The notes beneath the pieces are model-generated. The model was not told the origin of the DNA. It saw nothing but the letters and a program-made list of their open reading frames with translations, and searched no databases. 64,000 nucleotides of DNA from Synechococcus sp. SP2 MAG (GTDB lineage: Bacteria; Cyanobacteriota; Cyanobacteriia; PCC-6307; Cyanobiaceae): positions 1 to 64,000 of the forward strand of contig JAVBIX010000010.1 of assembly GCA_030756895.1 (NCBI GenBank), read 5' to 3'. This document shows, piece by piece, positions 46,021-55,649 of the stretch. The position numbers were made by a program, and so were the translations under genes. Position 1 is the first letter of the stretch; each line of letters starts with the position of its first letter.

Positions 46021-47202
46021 TCAGATCACTAGGCGTGGCAAGCGATGCTTGAAACTGCAGAGCACTTCCCAGGGGATTGAATCCGCAAGTTCTGCCCAGG
46101 ATCTAGGGCTGATGGTTTGTTCGCCATCTCGGCCAAGCAAGGTGACAACATCACCGCTTTCCAAGCTCTTGTGTTCCGTGGCATCGAGGACTAGCTGATC
46201 CATGGTGATGGCTCCCACTTGAGGGAGTGTGTGGCCGGCATGTAGTGCATGGATGCGGCCCGAAAGGCAGCGGCTCACTCCATCGGCATAGCCGATGCTC
46301 ACAACGGCCAGACGACTGGGTCGCTCGGTGACAAAGCGATGTCCATAGCTGACGCCAACTCCGGCAGGGACGTCGCGGATCAGGCTTACTTTGGCCTTAA
46401 CGCTCATCGCAGGCTCCAGATTGAGAATCCCATCGAGATGTTCGCTGGGGCAGTGACCGTACAGAGCGAGCCCCACGCGTACAAGGTCGTGGTGAAGGCG
46501 TGAATCCCGCAGGGTTCCAGCTGAGTTTGCGAGATGACGTTTCAATGTTGGGCTACGCAGCTCGCGCGTGATGCTCTCGAAGCGGTCTTCTTGGAGCTTG
46601 GTGACCTGGGCTGCATGTCCATCCCTCTCGCCGTCCGCTAAGGCCAAATGGCTATAGATGCCACAGAGGCTGAGTTGGTCTAACTGCTGGATTGCATCGG
46701 CCAGCCTGTTGCCATCCTTCCAGTCACATCCCAGGCGGGTCATCCCTGTGTCCAGCTTGAGTTGGACGGGGAAACGTCGACCACTGCTATCTGCCAGGTT
46801 TTGACAGAGCAAAGCCTCACGCATGCTGCTGAGGGTGGGCATCAGCCGCCACTGCAGACAGGCCCTGAGGTCATCGGGTTGTGAAAGATGCCCCAACACA
46901 AGCACCGGTTGATCGAGCCCTGCATTCCTTAGGTCGATTCCCTCTTGGAGGGTTGCGACACCAAAGCTGGTTGCACCACCACGGACAGAGGCTTTGGCCA
47001 CGGTTTCTGCTCCGTGGCCATAGCCGTCGGCCTTGACCACAGCCATCAGATCACAGGAAGGACCAAGGTGGCGTTTTAGGGAACGGGCATTGGCTTCGAT
47101 CGCAGAATCCGACACCTCAAGCCAGGCGCGATGGCGAGGGTTGGCCTCCCCTGGATTGTGAATCCAGGGGGTGTTTCGGTCGGCGGCGATCTGATCTCGC
47201 AT
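46021..47202 (-). CDS. alr: alanine racemase
   Basis: A PLP enzyme that makes D-alanine for murein. It is 393 residues. The PLP lysine is Lys57 in VVKADGYGHG, the second catalytic base Tyr lies in GVSYGHRFVT, and SHLALAD, VRVGLALYGH and TMDQLVLD are family blocks. It is divergent from the HNH gene across 74 bases with operator-like repeats. Confidence 0.97.
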   Translation of the reverse strand: MRDQIAADRNTPWIHNPGEANPRHRAWLEVSDSAIEANARSLKRHLGPSCDLMAVVKADGYGHGAETVAKASVRGGATSFGVATLQEGIDLRNAGLDQPVLVLGHLSQPDDLRACLQWRLMPTLSSMREALLCQNLADSSGRRFPVQLKLDTGMTRLGCDWKDGNRLADAIQQLDQLSLCGIYSHLALADGERDGHAAQVTKLQEDRFESITRELRSPTLKRHLANSAGTLRDSRLHHDLVRVGLALYGHCPSEHLDGILNLEPAMSVKAKVSLIRDVPAGVGVSYGHRFVTERPSRLAVVSIGYADGVSRCLSGRIHALHAGHTLPQVGAITMDQLVLDATEHKSLESGDVVTLLGRDGEQTISPRSWAELADSIPWEVLCSFKHRLPRLVI

Positions 47203-47218
47203 GCGAGCAGGGTAGTGA

Positions 47219-47242
47219 AGATCACAGTGATCTCCCTGTGAT
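47219..47242. promoter_or_regulatory. overlapping inverted repeats between alr and the HNH gene
   Basis: In the 74-base divergent gap, 47219-47233 is a 15-base palindrome with 7-bp arms. ATCACAG at 47221-47227 also pairs with CTGTGAT at 47236-47242. The compact symmetric layout is like a repressor site acting on both genes. It is not a CRP site because the half-sites are in the opposite order. Confidence 0.4.
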
Positions 47243-47276
47243 TCTCGATAGCATGGCGGTTATTGAGGGGGCTTGC

Positions 47277-47807
47277 ATGGGCCAAGTTCTCGTACTCAAC
47301 GCCTCCTACGAGCCACTGAACATCACCACTTGGCGGCGAGCCATGGTGATGTTGATGAAAGGCAAAGCGGAAGGTTTAGAGCATGACCAAAGCAAGTTGA
47401 TCCGTCAAGGCACGCATTTGCCAACCGTGATTCGTCTTGTTCAGTTCGTAAGGGTGCCTTTTCGCCAGCTTCCTTTAACGCGTCGCAACGTGTTTCAGCG
47501 GGATAACCATTGCTGTCAGTACTGCGGCTCGCGCTCTGAACAGCTTTCGATCGATCACGTCATGCCCCGAAGTCGTGGTGGAGGCGACACTTGGGACAAC
47601 ATCACCACCGCTTGCTTGAGCTGCAATGTTCGCAAGGGAAGCCAAACGCCTGAGGAGGCGGGGATGCCCTTAAATCGTGTGCCACGGCGTCCGCACAGCA
47701 GTCTCAGCTTTGAAGCCGTTCGCCAGATCGACTCTGGTCGCTATCTCGAATGGGCCAAGTATGTGATCGGTGCTGAATCCGTCAATGTTCAATCAGTTTC
47801 TGCTTAG
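47277..47807 (+). CDS. HNH endonuclease family protein
   Basis: A 176-residue protein. Residues 1-70 form the common N-terminal part of this cyanobacterial HNH family (MGQVLVLNASYEPLNITTW). The nuclease core has two zinc-type pairs, Cys80-x-x-Cys83 and Cys113-x-x-Cys116, around the HNH residues His94, Asn108 and Asn117. ATG at 47277 is preceded by GAGGGGG at good spacing; ATG at 47253 is in frame. No restriction-modification partner is adjacent, so it is likely a housekeeping or repair-type nuclease. Its last codons lie in a small sequence duplication. Confidence 0.9.
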   Translation: MGQVLVLNASYEPLNITTWRRAMVMLMKGKAEGLEHDQSKLIRQGTHLPTVIRLVQFVRVPFRQLPLTRRNVFQRDNHCCQYCGSRSEQLSIDHVMPRSRGGGDTWDNITTACLSCNVRKGSQTPEEAGMPLNRVPRRPHSSLSFEAVRQIDSGRYLEWAKYVIGAESVNVQSVSA

Positions 47808-47839
47808 TCGGTCTCTGTTCAATCAGTTTCTGTTCAATC
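47786..47839. repeat. short direct repeat at the HNH / prfA junction
   Basis: A 17-base unit (47786-47802) recurs exactly 30 bases later (47816-47832), and a nine-base partial third copy starts at 47831. It spans the HNH stop codon and reaches the prfA stop, so a local slippage or duplication event probably shaped the convergent ends. Confidence 0.85.
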
Positions 47840-48928
47840 GCTCTGTTCGCTGAGGTCGGCGAGTTTGCCGCGTTGTTCTTCGGCGATACATGCGTCGATA
47901 ACATCATCCATTTGCCCCTCCAGAACGGGATCCAGACTGAAGTTTCGACCGAGGCGATGATCTGTCATCCGGTTGTCTTTGGCGTTGTAGGTGCGTATTT
48001 TTTCGCTGCGATCCCCTGTGCCCACTTGGGCGCGTCTCGCCGATCTTTCGGTGGCATTCGCCTCAGCGAGTTGGCGTTCATAGAGCTTGGCGCGAAGTAT
48101 CTCAAGGGCGCGTTCGCGGTTTTGCATTTGCGAGCGCTCCTGGGTGCAAAACACCCTGATTCCGGTTGGTTTGTGCATCAGGTCAACCGCCGTCTCGACT
48201 TTGTTGACGTTTTGGCCACCAGCACCGCCCGACCTGGCGGTGCTGATATCGAGGTCGCGGGGGTCGATCTGCACTTCAACGGGATCAGCCTCTGGCATCA
48301 CGGCCACCGTGGCCGTTGAAGTGTGGACACGCCCTTGGGATTCTGTTGAGGGCACCCGTTGCACCCGATGGACTCCAGCTTCAAATTTCAGTTCGCTGAA
48401 GACGGCATCCCCTTTGACAGAAAGAATCAATTCTTTGTAGCCACCTAAATCAGCTTCGTTGGCGCTGACTGGTTTTACACTCCAGCCCCGTCGACTGCTG
48501 AAGCGTTCATACATTCTCGCTAAGTCTCCAGCCCAAAGACAGGCTTCATCTCCACCAGCACCAGCCCGTATTTCCAGCATCACGCTGCGCTCGTCTCTGG
48601 GATCCTTTGGCAACAAAGCCAAGGTGATCCTTTGAACGAGATCGGCATGTTGGTGATCGAGTTCTTGAAGTTCCTGTTGGGCCAACTCCTCCATGGCTGC
48701 ATCGCCACGGCTTTCTTTGAGCAGACTTTTGGCTTGAACCTGCTCCGCTTCCACCTTCTGAAGACTGGTGTAATCAAGCACCAGAGGTTCCAGCCGTGAA
48801 CGCTCACGGGCAATCGTTTCCAGCCGCTGTGGATCAGCTGCCACATCGGGATCTGCTAGCTGTCGCTCCAAATTGTGGAAGCTGCTGCTGGCCGCTTCCA
48901 GGCGACTGATCAGAGTTGTTGTGTCCAT
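47834..48928 (-). CDS. prfA: peptide chain release factor 1
   Basis: RF1, 364 residues, reads UAA and UAG stop codons. The catalytic GGQ is at residues 237-239 ([14 protein letters not shown]) and the codon-recognition PxT tripeptide is Pro193-Ser-Thr195 in [10 protein letters not shown]. It is the last gene of the long minus-strand run, after a terminator that follows rpmE. Confidence 0.98.
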   Translation of the reverse strand: MDTTTLISRLEAASSSFHNLERQLADPDVAADPQRLETIARERSRLEPLVLDYTSLQKVEAEQVQAKSLLKESRGDAAMEELAQQELQELDHQHADLVQRITLALLPKDPRDERSVMLEIRAGAGGDEACLWAGDLARMYERFSSRRGWSVKPVSANEADLGGYKELILSVKGDAVFSELKFEAGVHRVQRVPSTESQGRVHTSTATVAVMPEADPVEVQIDPRDLDISTARSGGAGGQNVNKVETAVDLMHKPTGIRVFCTQERSQMQNRERALEILRAKLYERQLAEANATERSARRAQVGTGDRSEKIRTYNAKDNRMTDHRLGRNFSLDPVLEGQMDDVIDACIAEEQRGKLADLSEQSD

Positions 48929-48947
48929 CCCCTCAGGGAGCAGTAAT

Positions 48948-48989
48948 CAAAAAACCTCCAAGCGCAGAAAAGATCCGCGAGAGGAGGTT
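48948..48989 (-). terminator. terminator after rpmE
   Basis: A 7-bp stem (48953-48959 with 48983-48989) with a partly paired interior is followed on the minus strand by six T. It lies between the rpmE stop and the prfA start, so prfA probably depends on readthrough or its own promoter. Confidence 0.7.
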
Positions 48990-49029
48990 GGGCCCCCGGG
49001 TTAAGGGAGCTTATGGGCGCTACAAGCAA

Positions 49030-49296
49030 TTAGGACTCTTTGGAAGTCTCGTCTTTGGCATCTTTCGTCTCAGAAGAGGCGTTGCCGAGGCTTCCCATGC
49101 CGTATTTACGCATGAAACGATCCACACGCCCTTCGGTGTCGAGGATCTTCTGCGTGCCTGTGAAGAATGGATGGTTTCCACTCCACACCTCGACATTGAT
49201 TTCAGGCTGAGTAGAGCCGGTGGTCATCACAACTTCGCCGTTGCAAATGACTTTCGCGTCCGGATACCAGGTGGGGTGAATGTCGGGTTTAGGCAT
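49030..49296 (-). CDS. rpmE: 50S ribosomal protein L31, zinc-ligand-free form
   Basis: L31, 88 residues, at the bridge between subunits. MPKPDIHPTWYPDAKVICNGE, HPFFTGTQKILDTEGRVDRFMRKYG and a long polar tail are present. Of the zinc-binding cysteines only one remains (VICNGE), so this is the C-minus type. Compared with E. coli L31 it has a lengthened central loop and a Lys/Glu-rich C-terminus. ATG at 49296 is chosen. It lies 32 bases after rpsI. Confidence 0.97.
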   Translation of the reverse strand: MPKPDIHPTWYPDAKVICNGEVVMTTGSTQPEINVEVWSGNHPFFTGTQKILDTEGRVDRFMRKYGMGSLGNASSETKDAKDETSKES

Positions 49297-49328
49297 GGCA
49301 AACAAAGAAGTGGGTGATGTGGTGAAAA

Positions 49329-49736
49329 TCAGCGCTTAGAGAACTGAGGCGCTTTACGGGCCTTCTTCAGTCCGTACTTGCGACGTTCTTTTGCACGAGG
49401 ATCTCGGCTGAGATGGCCTTCCGTTTTAAGTGGCTTGCGGTTATCGCCAGAGAGTTCACAGAGTGCCCGAGCAGCCCCTTGCTTGATCGCATCAGCCTGA
49501 CCAGTCAGGCCACCTCCGCGCACATTGACGAGTACGTCGTAGTCGGTGCTCAGCCCCAAGGTCTGAAGAGGTGCCTTAACAGCAGCCAGGTAGGCGGGGT
49601 TGTAATTCAGATAGTTGTCGCCAGGACGTCCGTTGATGGTGATCGTGCCATTGCCGGGAACCAAGCGAACGCGAGCTACAGAGGTCTTACGACGCCCTGT
49701 GCCCCAATAAACGACGGTGTTGTTTGAGCTACTCAT
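49329..49736 (-). CDS. rpsI: 30S ribosomal protein S9
   Basis: S9, 135 residues; the C-terminal tail reaches the P-site t[20 protein letters not shown] and the basic ending [20 protein letters not shown] (truncated here) are diagnostic. Its ATG overlaps the rplM stop by four bases (ATGA), so translation is coupled. Confidence 0.99.
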   Translation of the reverse strand: MSSSNNTVVYWGTGRRKTSVARVRLVPGNGTITINGRPGDNYLNYNPAYLAAVKAPLQTLGLSTDYDVLVNVRGGGLTGQADAIKQGAARALCELSGDNRKPLKTEGHLSRDPRAKERRKYGLKKARKAPQFSKR

Positions 49737-50185
49737 TGTGCGGAAGCGGCAGGGTCGAGCTGGAGGGTCTTGGGTTGTTGGGCGGCATGGGGATGCTCGG
49801 TGCCCTTGTAAACCTTAAGTTTGCGGAACAACTGACGGCCCAGAGCGTTGTGAGGAAGCATCCCTTTGATGGCTTTCTCAACGATTCGTTCTGGCAGACG
49901 CTCCTGGAGGTGCTCGAAAGTTTCAACCTTCATGCCACCTGGACGGCCTGAGTGACGGCGATACAGCTTCTGTTGTGGCTTCTTGCCTGAAACACGGATC
50001 TTGTCCGCGTTCACCACAATCACAAAATCTCCAGTGTCGAGATGTGGTGTGAAGCTGGCTTTGTTTTTTCCACGAAGCACAGAAGCCACTTCAGTCGCTA
50101 AGCGACCGAGGGTTTGATTCTCTGCGTCTACCAGATACCACTGGCGGTCGATCGAATCAATGGAGGGAACGGAGGTCTTGTTCAT
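49733..50185 (-). CDS. rplM: 50S ribosomal protein L13
   Basis: L13, 150 residues, an early assembly protein of the 50[22 protein letters not shown] and [25 protein letters not shown] are diagnostic. It pairs with rpsI as in most bacteria. An 11-bp perfect inverted repeat lies 60 bases upstream of its start. Confidence 0.99.
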   Translation of the reverse strand: MNKTSVPSIDSIDRQWYLVDAENQTLGRLATEVASVLRGKNKASFTPHLDTGDFVIVVNADKIRVSGKKPQQKLYRRHSGRPGGMKVETFEHLQERLPERIVEKAIKGMLPHNALGRQLFRKLKVYKGTEHPHAAQQPKTLQLDPAASAQ

Positions 50186-50244
50186 CGCGCCGGCATGCCG
50201 GTTCTCGTATACCCCGTCGCGAGCGGCGGAGCTGGGCAGGGAGC

Positions 50245-50268
50245 ATCAGACCACCTTGGTGGTCTGAT
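50245..50268 (-). promoter_or_regulatory. perfect inverted repeat in the rplM leader
   Basis: Arms of 11 bases (50245-50255 and 50258-50268) are separated by only two bases, between truA and rplM. There is no T-run, so it may be a terminator remnant for truA, an operator, or an L13-responsive leader structure. Confidence 0.45.
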
Positions 50269-50354
50269 CAAAGCTCAAAGATCGAGTTTACCTTGTCGCT
50301 GGTCTTGGCTTTTGATTCCGAGACCGAGACAACTGGCTCCCTCTGGCAATGGGC

Positions 50355-51254
50355 TTATTGGTTTTGCGGCCAAGGCGGAGGATCCGGAGGGGGATCACTT
50401 GTCGCCAAAGCAAACCGCGGTTGGCAATCGTACCAGCCACCTTTGCTGAATAGATCCTCGGGGTATCCGGCTCTCAGCAGGCAAAGCCCATGGGGTGGGG
50501 CGGCTTCTCTCACTTCGTCACGTCGACATTCCCTCCAGCGCTGTTCAAATCTTTTCGTGGTGAGGCGGTGTTCGCCGACAGCGATGAGCTGCCCCATCAA
50601 GAGCCGAACCATTCCATATAGGAAGCCGCTGGCTTGAATCTCAACGCTCAAGAGATCTCCGTCACGTTCAATATTGACGTCTTGAATGGTTGTTCTTGAG
50701 TGAGATCGGCGACTGCCTGCGCGTTGAAAAGCAGCAAAATCATGCTCTCCCATCAATGCAAAGAGCGCTTGTGCCATCGCTTGCTCATCGAGTCGTCTGT
50801 TGTATCGATGCCAACTCCAGGGAGCTAAAAATAAATTGGGACGACGTCCGTTGTAAATCGTGTATCGATATCGCCGATAGCTTGCTGAATAGCAGGCATG
50901 CCAGCTCAGGGGACGTTGGATTGCTTCTCTCACGCGGATGCTTGAAGGAAGGCGCCCGTTGAGCGCTGGTGCCCATCGACTGGCTGGTATGGGACCGCTG
51001 CAGTCAAAGTGCACGACTTGTCCTGAGGCATGGACCCCCGCGTCTGTTCTCCCAGCGGCGACTGCCTTAATGGGGCGGTATGGATCGAGTGCCGCAATCG
51101 CTTTTTCCAGGACTGCCTGCACGCTCTGACCACGACCCTGGGTCTGACGTTGCCAACCACAAAAAAAAGATCCCTCGTACTGCAAGCTGATCGCAATTCT
51201 CTGAAGAATTGTGCTTTCAGCCTCAGACGAGGGATTTGGAACCACAGGCAACAC
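50355..51254 (-). CDS. truA: tRNA pseudouridine(38-40) synthase
   Basis: TruA modifies uridines 38-40 in the anticodon stem-loop. It is 299 residues with the catalytic Asp71 in [13 protein letters not shown] and the strings [11 protein letters not shown] and [12 protein letters not shown]. The start is GTG at 51254. The C-terminal tail after residue 275 is Pro/Asp-rich and variable. It sits between rplQ and rplM, a common cyanobacterial and Gram-positive order. Confidence 0.97.
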   Translation of the reverse strand: MLPVVPNPSSEAESTILQRIAISLQYEGSFFCGWQRQTQGRGQSVQAVLEKAIAALDPYRPIKAVAAGRTDAGVHASGQVVHFDCSGPIPASRWAPALNGRLPSSIRVREAIQRPLSWHACYSASYRRYRYTIYNGRRPNLFLAPWSWHRYNRRLDEQAMAQALFALMGEHDFAAFQRAGSRRSHSRTTIQDVNIERDGDLLSVEIQASGFLYGMVRLLMGQLIAVGEHRLTTKRFEQRWRECRRDEVREAAPPHGLCLLRAGYPEDLFSKGGWYDCQPRFALATSDPPPDPPPWPQNQ

Positions 51255-51280
51255 GGATGAAGCTGTGTTGAATGAATGAA

Positions 51281-51631
51281 TCAGACCAGCTCGATAATGG
51301 CCATTTCAGCATTGTCGCCACGACGGGGCACCGTGCGGGTGATGCGGGTATAGCCGCCGTTGCGATCCCCATAACGCGTTGGAGCCTTATCAAAAAGGGC
51401 ATGCACCAACTGCTTGTCATAGACGTAGCCCAGAACCCGACGCCTGGAGGCGAGACTGCCGTTCTTCGCCAACGTGATCATCCGCTCGGCTTCATCACGC
51501 AGAGCTTTTGCTCGCGCTTTTGTTGTCGTCACCCTGCCTTCGCGGATGAGCTGTGTTGTGAGTCCGCGAAGCAACGCCTTGCGTTGGTCAGCCGGGCGGC
51601 CCAGCAAGGGAACTCGACATTGGTGGCGCAT
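51281..51631 (-). CDS. rplQ: 50S ribosomal protein L17
   Basis: L17, 116 residues: [35 protein letters not shown] and [24 protein letters not shown]. It is the last gene of the alpha operon, 33 bases after rpoA. Confidence 0.99.
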   Translation of the reverse strand: MRHQCRVPLLGRPADQRKALLRGLTTQLIREGRVTTTKARAKALRDEAERMITLAKNGSLASRRRVLGYVYDKQLVHALFDKAPTRYGDRNGGYTRITRTVPRRGDNAEMAIIELV

Positions 51632-51664
51632 GGTTCTAAGAGAAAAAACTGAAGGACGTAAGGA

Positions 51665-52603
51665 TCAGACGCTAGTGCGACTTTGGGGGATCGAAATGCC
51701 GATGCGCTCGAGAGCTTCGATCACTTCATCAGCTGACTTCGAGCCGAAGTTTTTGATCTCAAGAAGATCTTCGTAGCTGAAACCCATCAGGTCAGAGACT
51801 GAATTCACCTGTGCGCGCTTAAGACAGTTGTAAGCCCGGACAGAAAGATTAAGCTCTTCCAGTGGAATTTGAGCTTCAGCAGAAGGTTCAGGTTCCAACC
51901 CTGGCTCTTCCACCATGGTGACGGTGGCTAGGGGCTGGAACAGCTCAATGAGCTGGTTGGCAGCCTCTGCAATCGCATCATCCGGGGTCATCGACCCATC
52001 AGTAACAACTTCCATGCGGAGTCGTTCGCGAGCAGATCCACCTTCCGCAACGGCCGTTTCGTCCGTCGTGAAATTCACGCGGTGGACAGGCATAAACACT
52101 GCATCGATCTGAAGCAGATCGATTGCACTGGTGTCTTCGTTGTGGCGATCAACGGGGCGATAACCAACGCCGCGCTCAACATGAACTTCCAGTTCGAGGC
52201 TATGTCCCTCGCTGACAGTGGCAATCTGACGCTCACCATCAATGACTTGGACTTGTGATGAGAACTGCAGATCCTTTGCTTTAACGATTGCAGGCCCAGA
52301 GACGATCAGACGGCCGATTTCCAGCTCATCTGTACGACTATTAACAGTGAGCTGCTTGCAGTTGAGAAGAATGTCAAGAACGTCTTCACGCACCCCTGGA
52401 ATGGTGGCGTACTCGTGGTTGACTCCAGCAATCCGCACGGCGGTGACTGCTGTGCCCTCGAGGTTGCCCATGAGCATCCTTCGGAGGGAGTTCCCGAGAG
52501 TCGTTGCTTGACCACGCTCGAGGGGACCGATGAGAAAAACACCGGTTTGCGAGCGATCATCTGTGATCTGATGCTCGATACGGTCGATCTGGTATTGCAA
52601 CAC
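51665..52603 (-). CDS. rpoA: RNA polymerase alpha subunit
   Basis: The alpha subunit, 312 residues, dimerises to start RNA polymerase assembly. The N-terminal domain has [23 protein letters not shown]. The C-terminal domain (about 240-305) has [19 protein letters not shown], which binds UP elements and activators. The start is GTG at 52603. It follows rpsK in the alpha operon. Confidence 0.99.
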   Translation of the reverse strand: MLQYQIDRIEHQITDDRSQTGVFLIGPLERGQATTLGNSLRRMLMGNLEGTAVTAVRIAGVNHEYATIPGVREDVLDILLNCKQLTVNSRTDELEIGRLIVSGPAIVKAKDLQFSSQVQVIDGERQIATVSEGHSLELEVHVERGVGYRPVDRHNEDTSAIDLLQIDAVFMPVHRVNFTTDETAVAEGGSARERLRMEVVTDGSMTPDDAIAEAANQLIELFQPLATVTMVEEPGLEPEPSAEAQIPLEELNLSVRAYNCLKRAQVNSVSDLMGFSYEDLLEIKNFGSKSADEVIEALERIGISIPQSRTSV

Positions 52604-52653
52604 GGGCTGTAGCGGGCAGAGTGAAGTGGGCCTGGACTAATTCGCTGAGATCT

Positions 52654-53046
52654 TCAGACACGCCGCCGCTTAGAGCGGCGACACCCGTTATGGGGTAGGG
52701 GAGTGACGTCGCGGATCAAGGTGATCTCCAGGCCAGCAACTTGGAGGGCGCGAATGGCTGTTTCCCGTCCGGAGCCTGGGCCACGAACAAGGACCTCGAT
52801 TTGGCGCATGCCTTGCTCGAGAGCGCGGCGAGCTGCCGCTTCGGCAGCGGTCTGAGCAGCAAAAGGTGTACCTTTGCGAGCCCCTTTGAACCCACTGGCT
52901 CCAGCAGATGACCAGGAGATAACTTCTCCAGTGGTGTCTGTGATTGACACGATCGTGTTGTTGAACGTGCTTTGAATGTGGGCAACGCCGTTGGGGACAT
53001 TGCGCTTGGCCTTCTTGGGGCCTGATTTCTTTGCGGGCTTGGCCAT
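52654..53046 (-). CDS. rpsK: 30S ribosomal protein S11
   Basis: S11, 130 residues, on the platform of the 30S. The family blocks [37 protein letters not shown] and the basic end [11 protein letters not shown] are present. It lies 66 bases after rpsM. Confidence 0.99.
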
Positions 53047-53112
53047 GGGCTAGAGCCTGAGGGGGGTAGGGCTGTAATGAATGAAGAGAGAGACCGATTG
53101 AATCGGGCAGGC

Positions 53113-53478
53113 TTATTTCTTCTTGCCGGCCACGGTCTTCCTGGCGCCACGACGGGTACGGGCGTTGGTGCGGGTGCGTTGACCGCGCACTGGAAGACTC
53201 ATCCGATGACGACGACCACGCAGGCAACCAATGTCTTGCAAGCGCTTGAGGGCCATACCCTCTTGTCGCCGCAAGTCTCCCTCGATCGTGAAGGAGTCAG
53301 TGGCTGTGCGCAATTTCTGCACATCGTTGTCCTCTAAATCCTTAACGCGGATGTCAGGGTTGACTCCGGCTTTGGTGAGGATGGTCTTGGCCCGAGTTGA
53401 GCCGATTCCGTAGATGTAAGTAAGTGCGACTTCGATCCGCTTATCGCGGGGAATGTCAACACCAGCAATCCTTGCCAC
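53113..53478 (-). CDS. rpsM: 30S ribosomal protein S13
   Basis: S13, 121 residues, in the 30S head and contacting P-site tRNA and the subunit bridge. [20 protein letters not shown] and [18 protein letters not shown] are diagnostic. It follows rpmJ; the 74-base spacer contains a small tetraloop hairpin. Confidence 0.99.
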   Translation of the reverse strand: MARIAGVDIPRDKRIEVALTYIYGIGSTRAKTILTKAGVNPDIRVKDLEDNDVQKLRTATDSFTIEGDLRRQEGMALKRLQDIGCLRGRRHRMSLPVRGQRTRTNARTRRGARKTVAGKKK

Positions 53479-53505
53479 TGAGCAAATAATCGAGGGGGGA
53501 CAGTT

Positions 53506-53521
53506 GCCGCCTTTCGGCAGC
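53506..53521 (-). promoter_or_regulatory. GAAA-tetraloop hairpin between rpmJ and rpsM
   Basis: A 6-bp stem (53506-53511 with 53516-53521, one G-T pair) closed in the mRNA by a GAAA tetraloop. Stable tetraloop hairpins often act as processing or protein-binding sites. The role here is unknown. Confidence 0.35.
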
Positions 53522-53552
53522 GAATGATGCGGTCAGAGTGTGGAGCTAGGGA

Positions 53553-53666
53553 TCATCCCTGGCGCTGCTTGTGCTTAGGGTTTGGGCAAATCACCATCAC
53601 CCGGCCGTGGCGACGAATCACCCGGCACTTTTCACACATTTTCTTGACCGAGGCGCGCACCTTCAT
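53553..53666 (-). CDS. rpmJ: 50S ribosomal protein L36
   Basis: L36, 37 residues: [20 protein letters not shown] and then [17 protein letters not shown]. Zinc ligands are Cys11, Cys14, Cys27 and His32, so this is the zinc-binding type. It lies directly between adk and rpsM; the infA gene often found here is missing. Confidence 0.98.
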   Translation of the reverse strand: MKVRASVKKMCEKCRVIRRHGRVMVICPNPKHKQRQG

Positions 53667-53713
53667 GGGGTGTGGCTCTCCAAAATTCCAAACAGCGAAT
53701 TTAACACAGCGAC

Positions 53714-54265
53714 CTAGGCAAGAACACCTTCGATGCGATCGGTGATCGCCTCGATGCTGCCATGGGCTTCCACCGATTGGAGCAAACCGCGTTGGCGGTA
53801 ATGCTCAATCAGGGGCTCTGTTTTGTCTGCATAGACCACCAGCCGATTGCGGATCACGGCTTCATTGTCGTCGTCACGCCCCCTGGAGAGCAAACGTTCG
53901 ATTAGGACAGCGTCATCCAGGGCTAGGAGCACCACGGCTTCAATGGGTTGGTTGAGCTCTTGGAGCAAGGGATCGAGCGCCTCAGCCTGTGCAACATTGC
54001 GGGGGAATCCATCCAACAGCCATCCCTGGCCATTCAGCGCTCCGAGCTGAGCTTTCACGATGGCGAGCACAAGTGAGTCGGATACAAGCTCACCGCGATT
54101 CATCACGGTTTCGGCTTGTTTGCCAAGTTCGGTTCCAGCGGAGACTTCCGCTCGAAGGAGGTCGCCAGTTGAAAGGTGACGCAAGCCATGACGATCACAT
54201 AAAAGCGCCGCTTGAGTTCCTTTACCAGCGCCTGGAGGTCCTAAAAAAAGCAGTCGTTGTTTCAT
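53714..54265 (-). CDS. adk: adenylate kinase, short form
   Basis: Balances ATP, ADP and AMP. The P-loop is [15 protein letters not shown], followed by [10 protein letters not shown] and [15 protein letters not shown]. At 183 residues it lacks the long LID domain with zinc cysteines and has only the short segment [16 protein letters not shown]. It lies 29 bases after secY. Confidence 0.98.
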   Translation of the reverse strand: MKQRLLFLGPPGAGKGTQAALLCDRHGLRHLSTGDLLRAEVSAGTELGKQAETVMNRGELVSDSLVLAIVKAQLGALNGQGWLLDGFPRNVAQAEALDPLLQELNQPIEAVVLLALDDAVLIERLLSRGRDDDNEAVIRNRLVVYADKTEPLIEHYRQRGLLQSVEAHGSIEAITDRIEGVLA

Positions 54266-54294
54266 AGAAATTTGGTTTGACTGGTGGTAATGCC

Positions 54295-55614
54295 TTATTG
54301 GCGAACGAGTCCTTCGTAGCGCTGGGAGATCACGTAGGTCTGAACCTGCTTGGCAGTGTCGATAGCGACACCTACCAGGATCAGAAGTGAGGTGGCTCCA
54401 AGCCCTTGGAAGGTTGTAACGCCTGTGGCCCTCTCAACGGCTGAAGGAATAATGGCCACAGCACCGAGGAAAAGTCCGCCAAGAAGAGTCAATCTATTTT
54501 TGACTCCTTCTAGATAGGCAGCTGTTGCACTCCCGGGTCTCACTCCTGGAATGGCCACTCCGCCTCGTTTGAGGTTGGTAGCGATGTCACTCGGGTTGAG
54601 GGAAAGCGACGAATAGAAATAGGCGAATCCCAAAATCAGGGAGAAAAACACGATCGCGTAAGGCCATGGATTGGCTGCGCTCGGATTTAGGGCACTCGCT
54701 GCTCGAATCAGGATTGGATTATTAGTGACGTTGGCGACCGTGATCGGCAAAAAGATGAGGGCTGAGGCGAAAATAATTGGCATCACTCCACCGGCATTGA
54801 GCTTGAGGGGGAGATAACTCTGACGACTAGGGAGGAGTGCCGTACCTCCTACCTGGCGCTTGGCGCTGACGATGGGTAATCGTCTTGAACCCTCCTGGAC
54901 AAAGATGATTCCAACAATGGTGATCAGGAACACCAAGACCAGGACAATGATTCCAACGACATCTCCCCGGTCTCCCGTCTGAGCCTTCTCAATCGTTGAA
55001 CCCAACGCCTTCGGCAGGGTGGCCACGATATTCAGAAAGATCACAAGGGAGGCTCCCTGTCCGATGCCTCGTTCTGTGATGACTTCACTGAGCCACATCA
55101 CAATCATCGAGCCAGTGACCAACGCCAGCGCTGTTTGCACAACAAAGACGACTTCGCTTAAGCCTTCAACGGCGTATTGGCGAAGAATCATCGCAAAAAT
55201 GACGCTCTGGACCGTTCCCCATCCCAACGCCACATAGCGGGTGATTTGGGCAATTTTTCGACGCCCCGCTTCGCCTTCGTTTTTCTGTAAGTCCTCGAGC
55301 TGGGGCAGCGAGGCTGTAAGCAATTGAATAATGATCGAGGCGTTGATGAAAGGCAGGATGCCTAGAGCAAAAACGCCAAGAGTGGAGATTCCGCCCCCGG
55401 TAAAGATGTCAAGGAAACCAATAAGTGTGCCGCCCTGCTCAATAAATTGCTCAAAAGCAACACGATCGATCCCAGGCATGGGGATGTAGATCCCCAGCCG
55501 GACAAGCATGAGCAGCCCCAAAGTTGTGAGAACCCGGCCGCGCAGCTCAGGGTTCTGCACCAACTGGGTAATCACTTCAGTGGCGCTGGGGTTACGTCCC
55601 CGACTGACAAGCAT
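54295..55614 (-). CDS. secY: protein translocase subunit SecY
   Basis: SecY, 439 residues and ten membrane spans, is the channel of the Sec translocon in plasma and thylakoid membranes. GIYIPMPGIDR, QLLTASLPQLEDLQKNEGEAGRR, LPSRQSYLPLKLNAGGVMPIIFA and the end SQRYEGLVRQ are diagnostic. It is preceded by an unusually structured spacer after rplO. Confidence 0.99.
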   Translation of the reverse strand: MLVSRGRNPSATEVITQLVQNPELRGRVLTTLGLLMLVRLGIYIPMPGIDRVAFEQFIEQGGTLIGFLDIFTGGGISTLGVFALGILPFINASIIIQLLTASLPQLEDLQKNEGEAGRRKIAQITRYVALGWGTVQSVIFAMILRQYAVEGLSEVVFVVQTALALVTGSMIVMWLSEVITERGIGQGASLVIFLNIVATLPKALGSTIEKAQTGDRGDVVGIIVLVLVFLITIVGIIFVQEGSRRLPIVSAKRQVGGTALLPSRQSYLPLKLNAGGVMPIIFASALIFLPITVANVTNNPILIRAASALNPSAANPWPYAIVFFSLILGFAYFYSSLSLNPSDIATNLKRGGVAIPGVRPGSATAAYLEGVKNRLTLLGGLFLGAVAIIPSAVERATGVTTFQGLGATSLLILVGVAIDTAKQVQTYVISQRYEGLVRQ

Positions 55615-55649
55615 GGAGAAGGAAGAAAAGAATGGGGCTGATGCAGCAA

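Noticed and set aside
47219-47242. Possible CRP-type site between alr and the HNH gene
   Set aside because: The half-sites TCACA and TGTGA occur in the reverse order to the CRP consensus.
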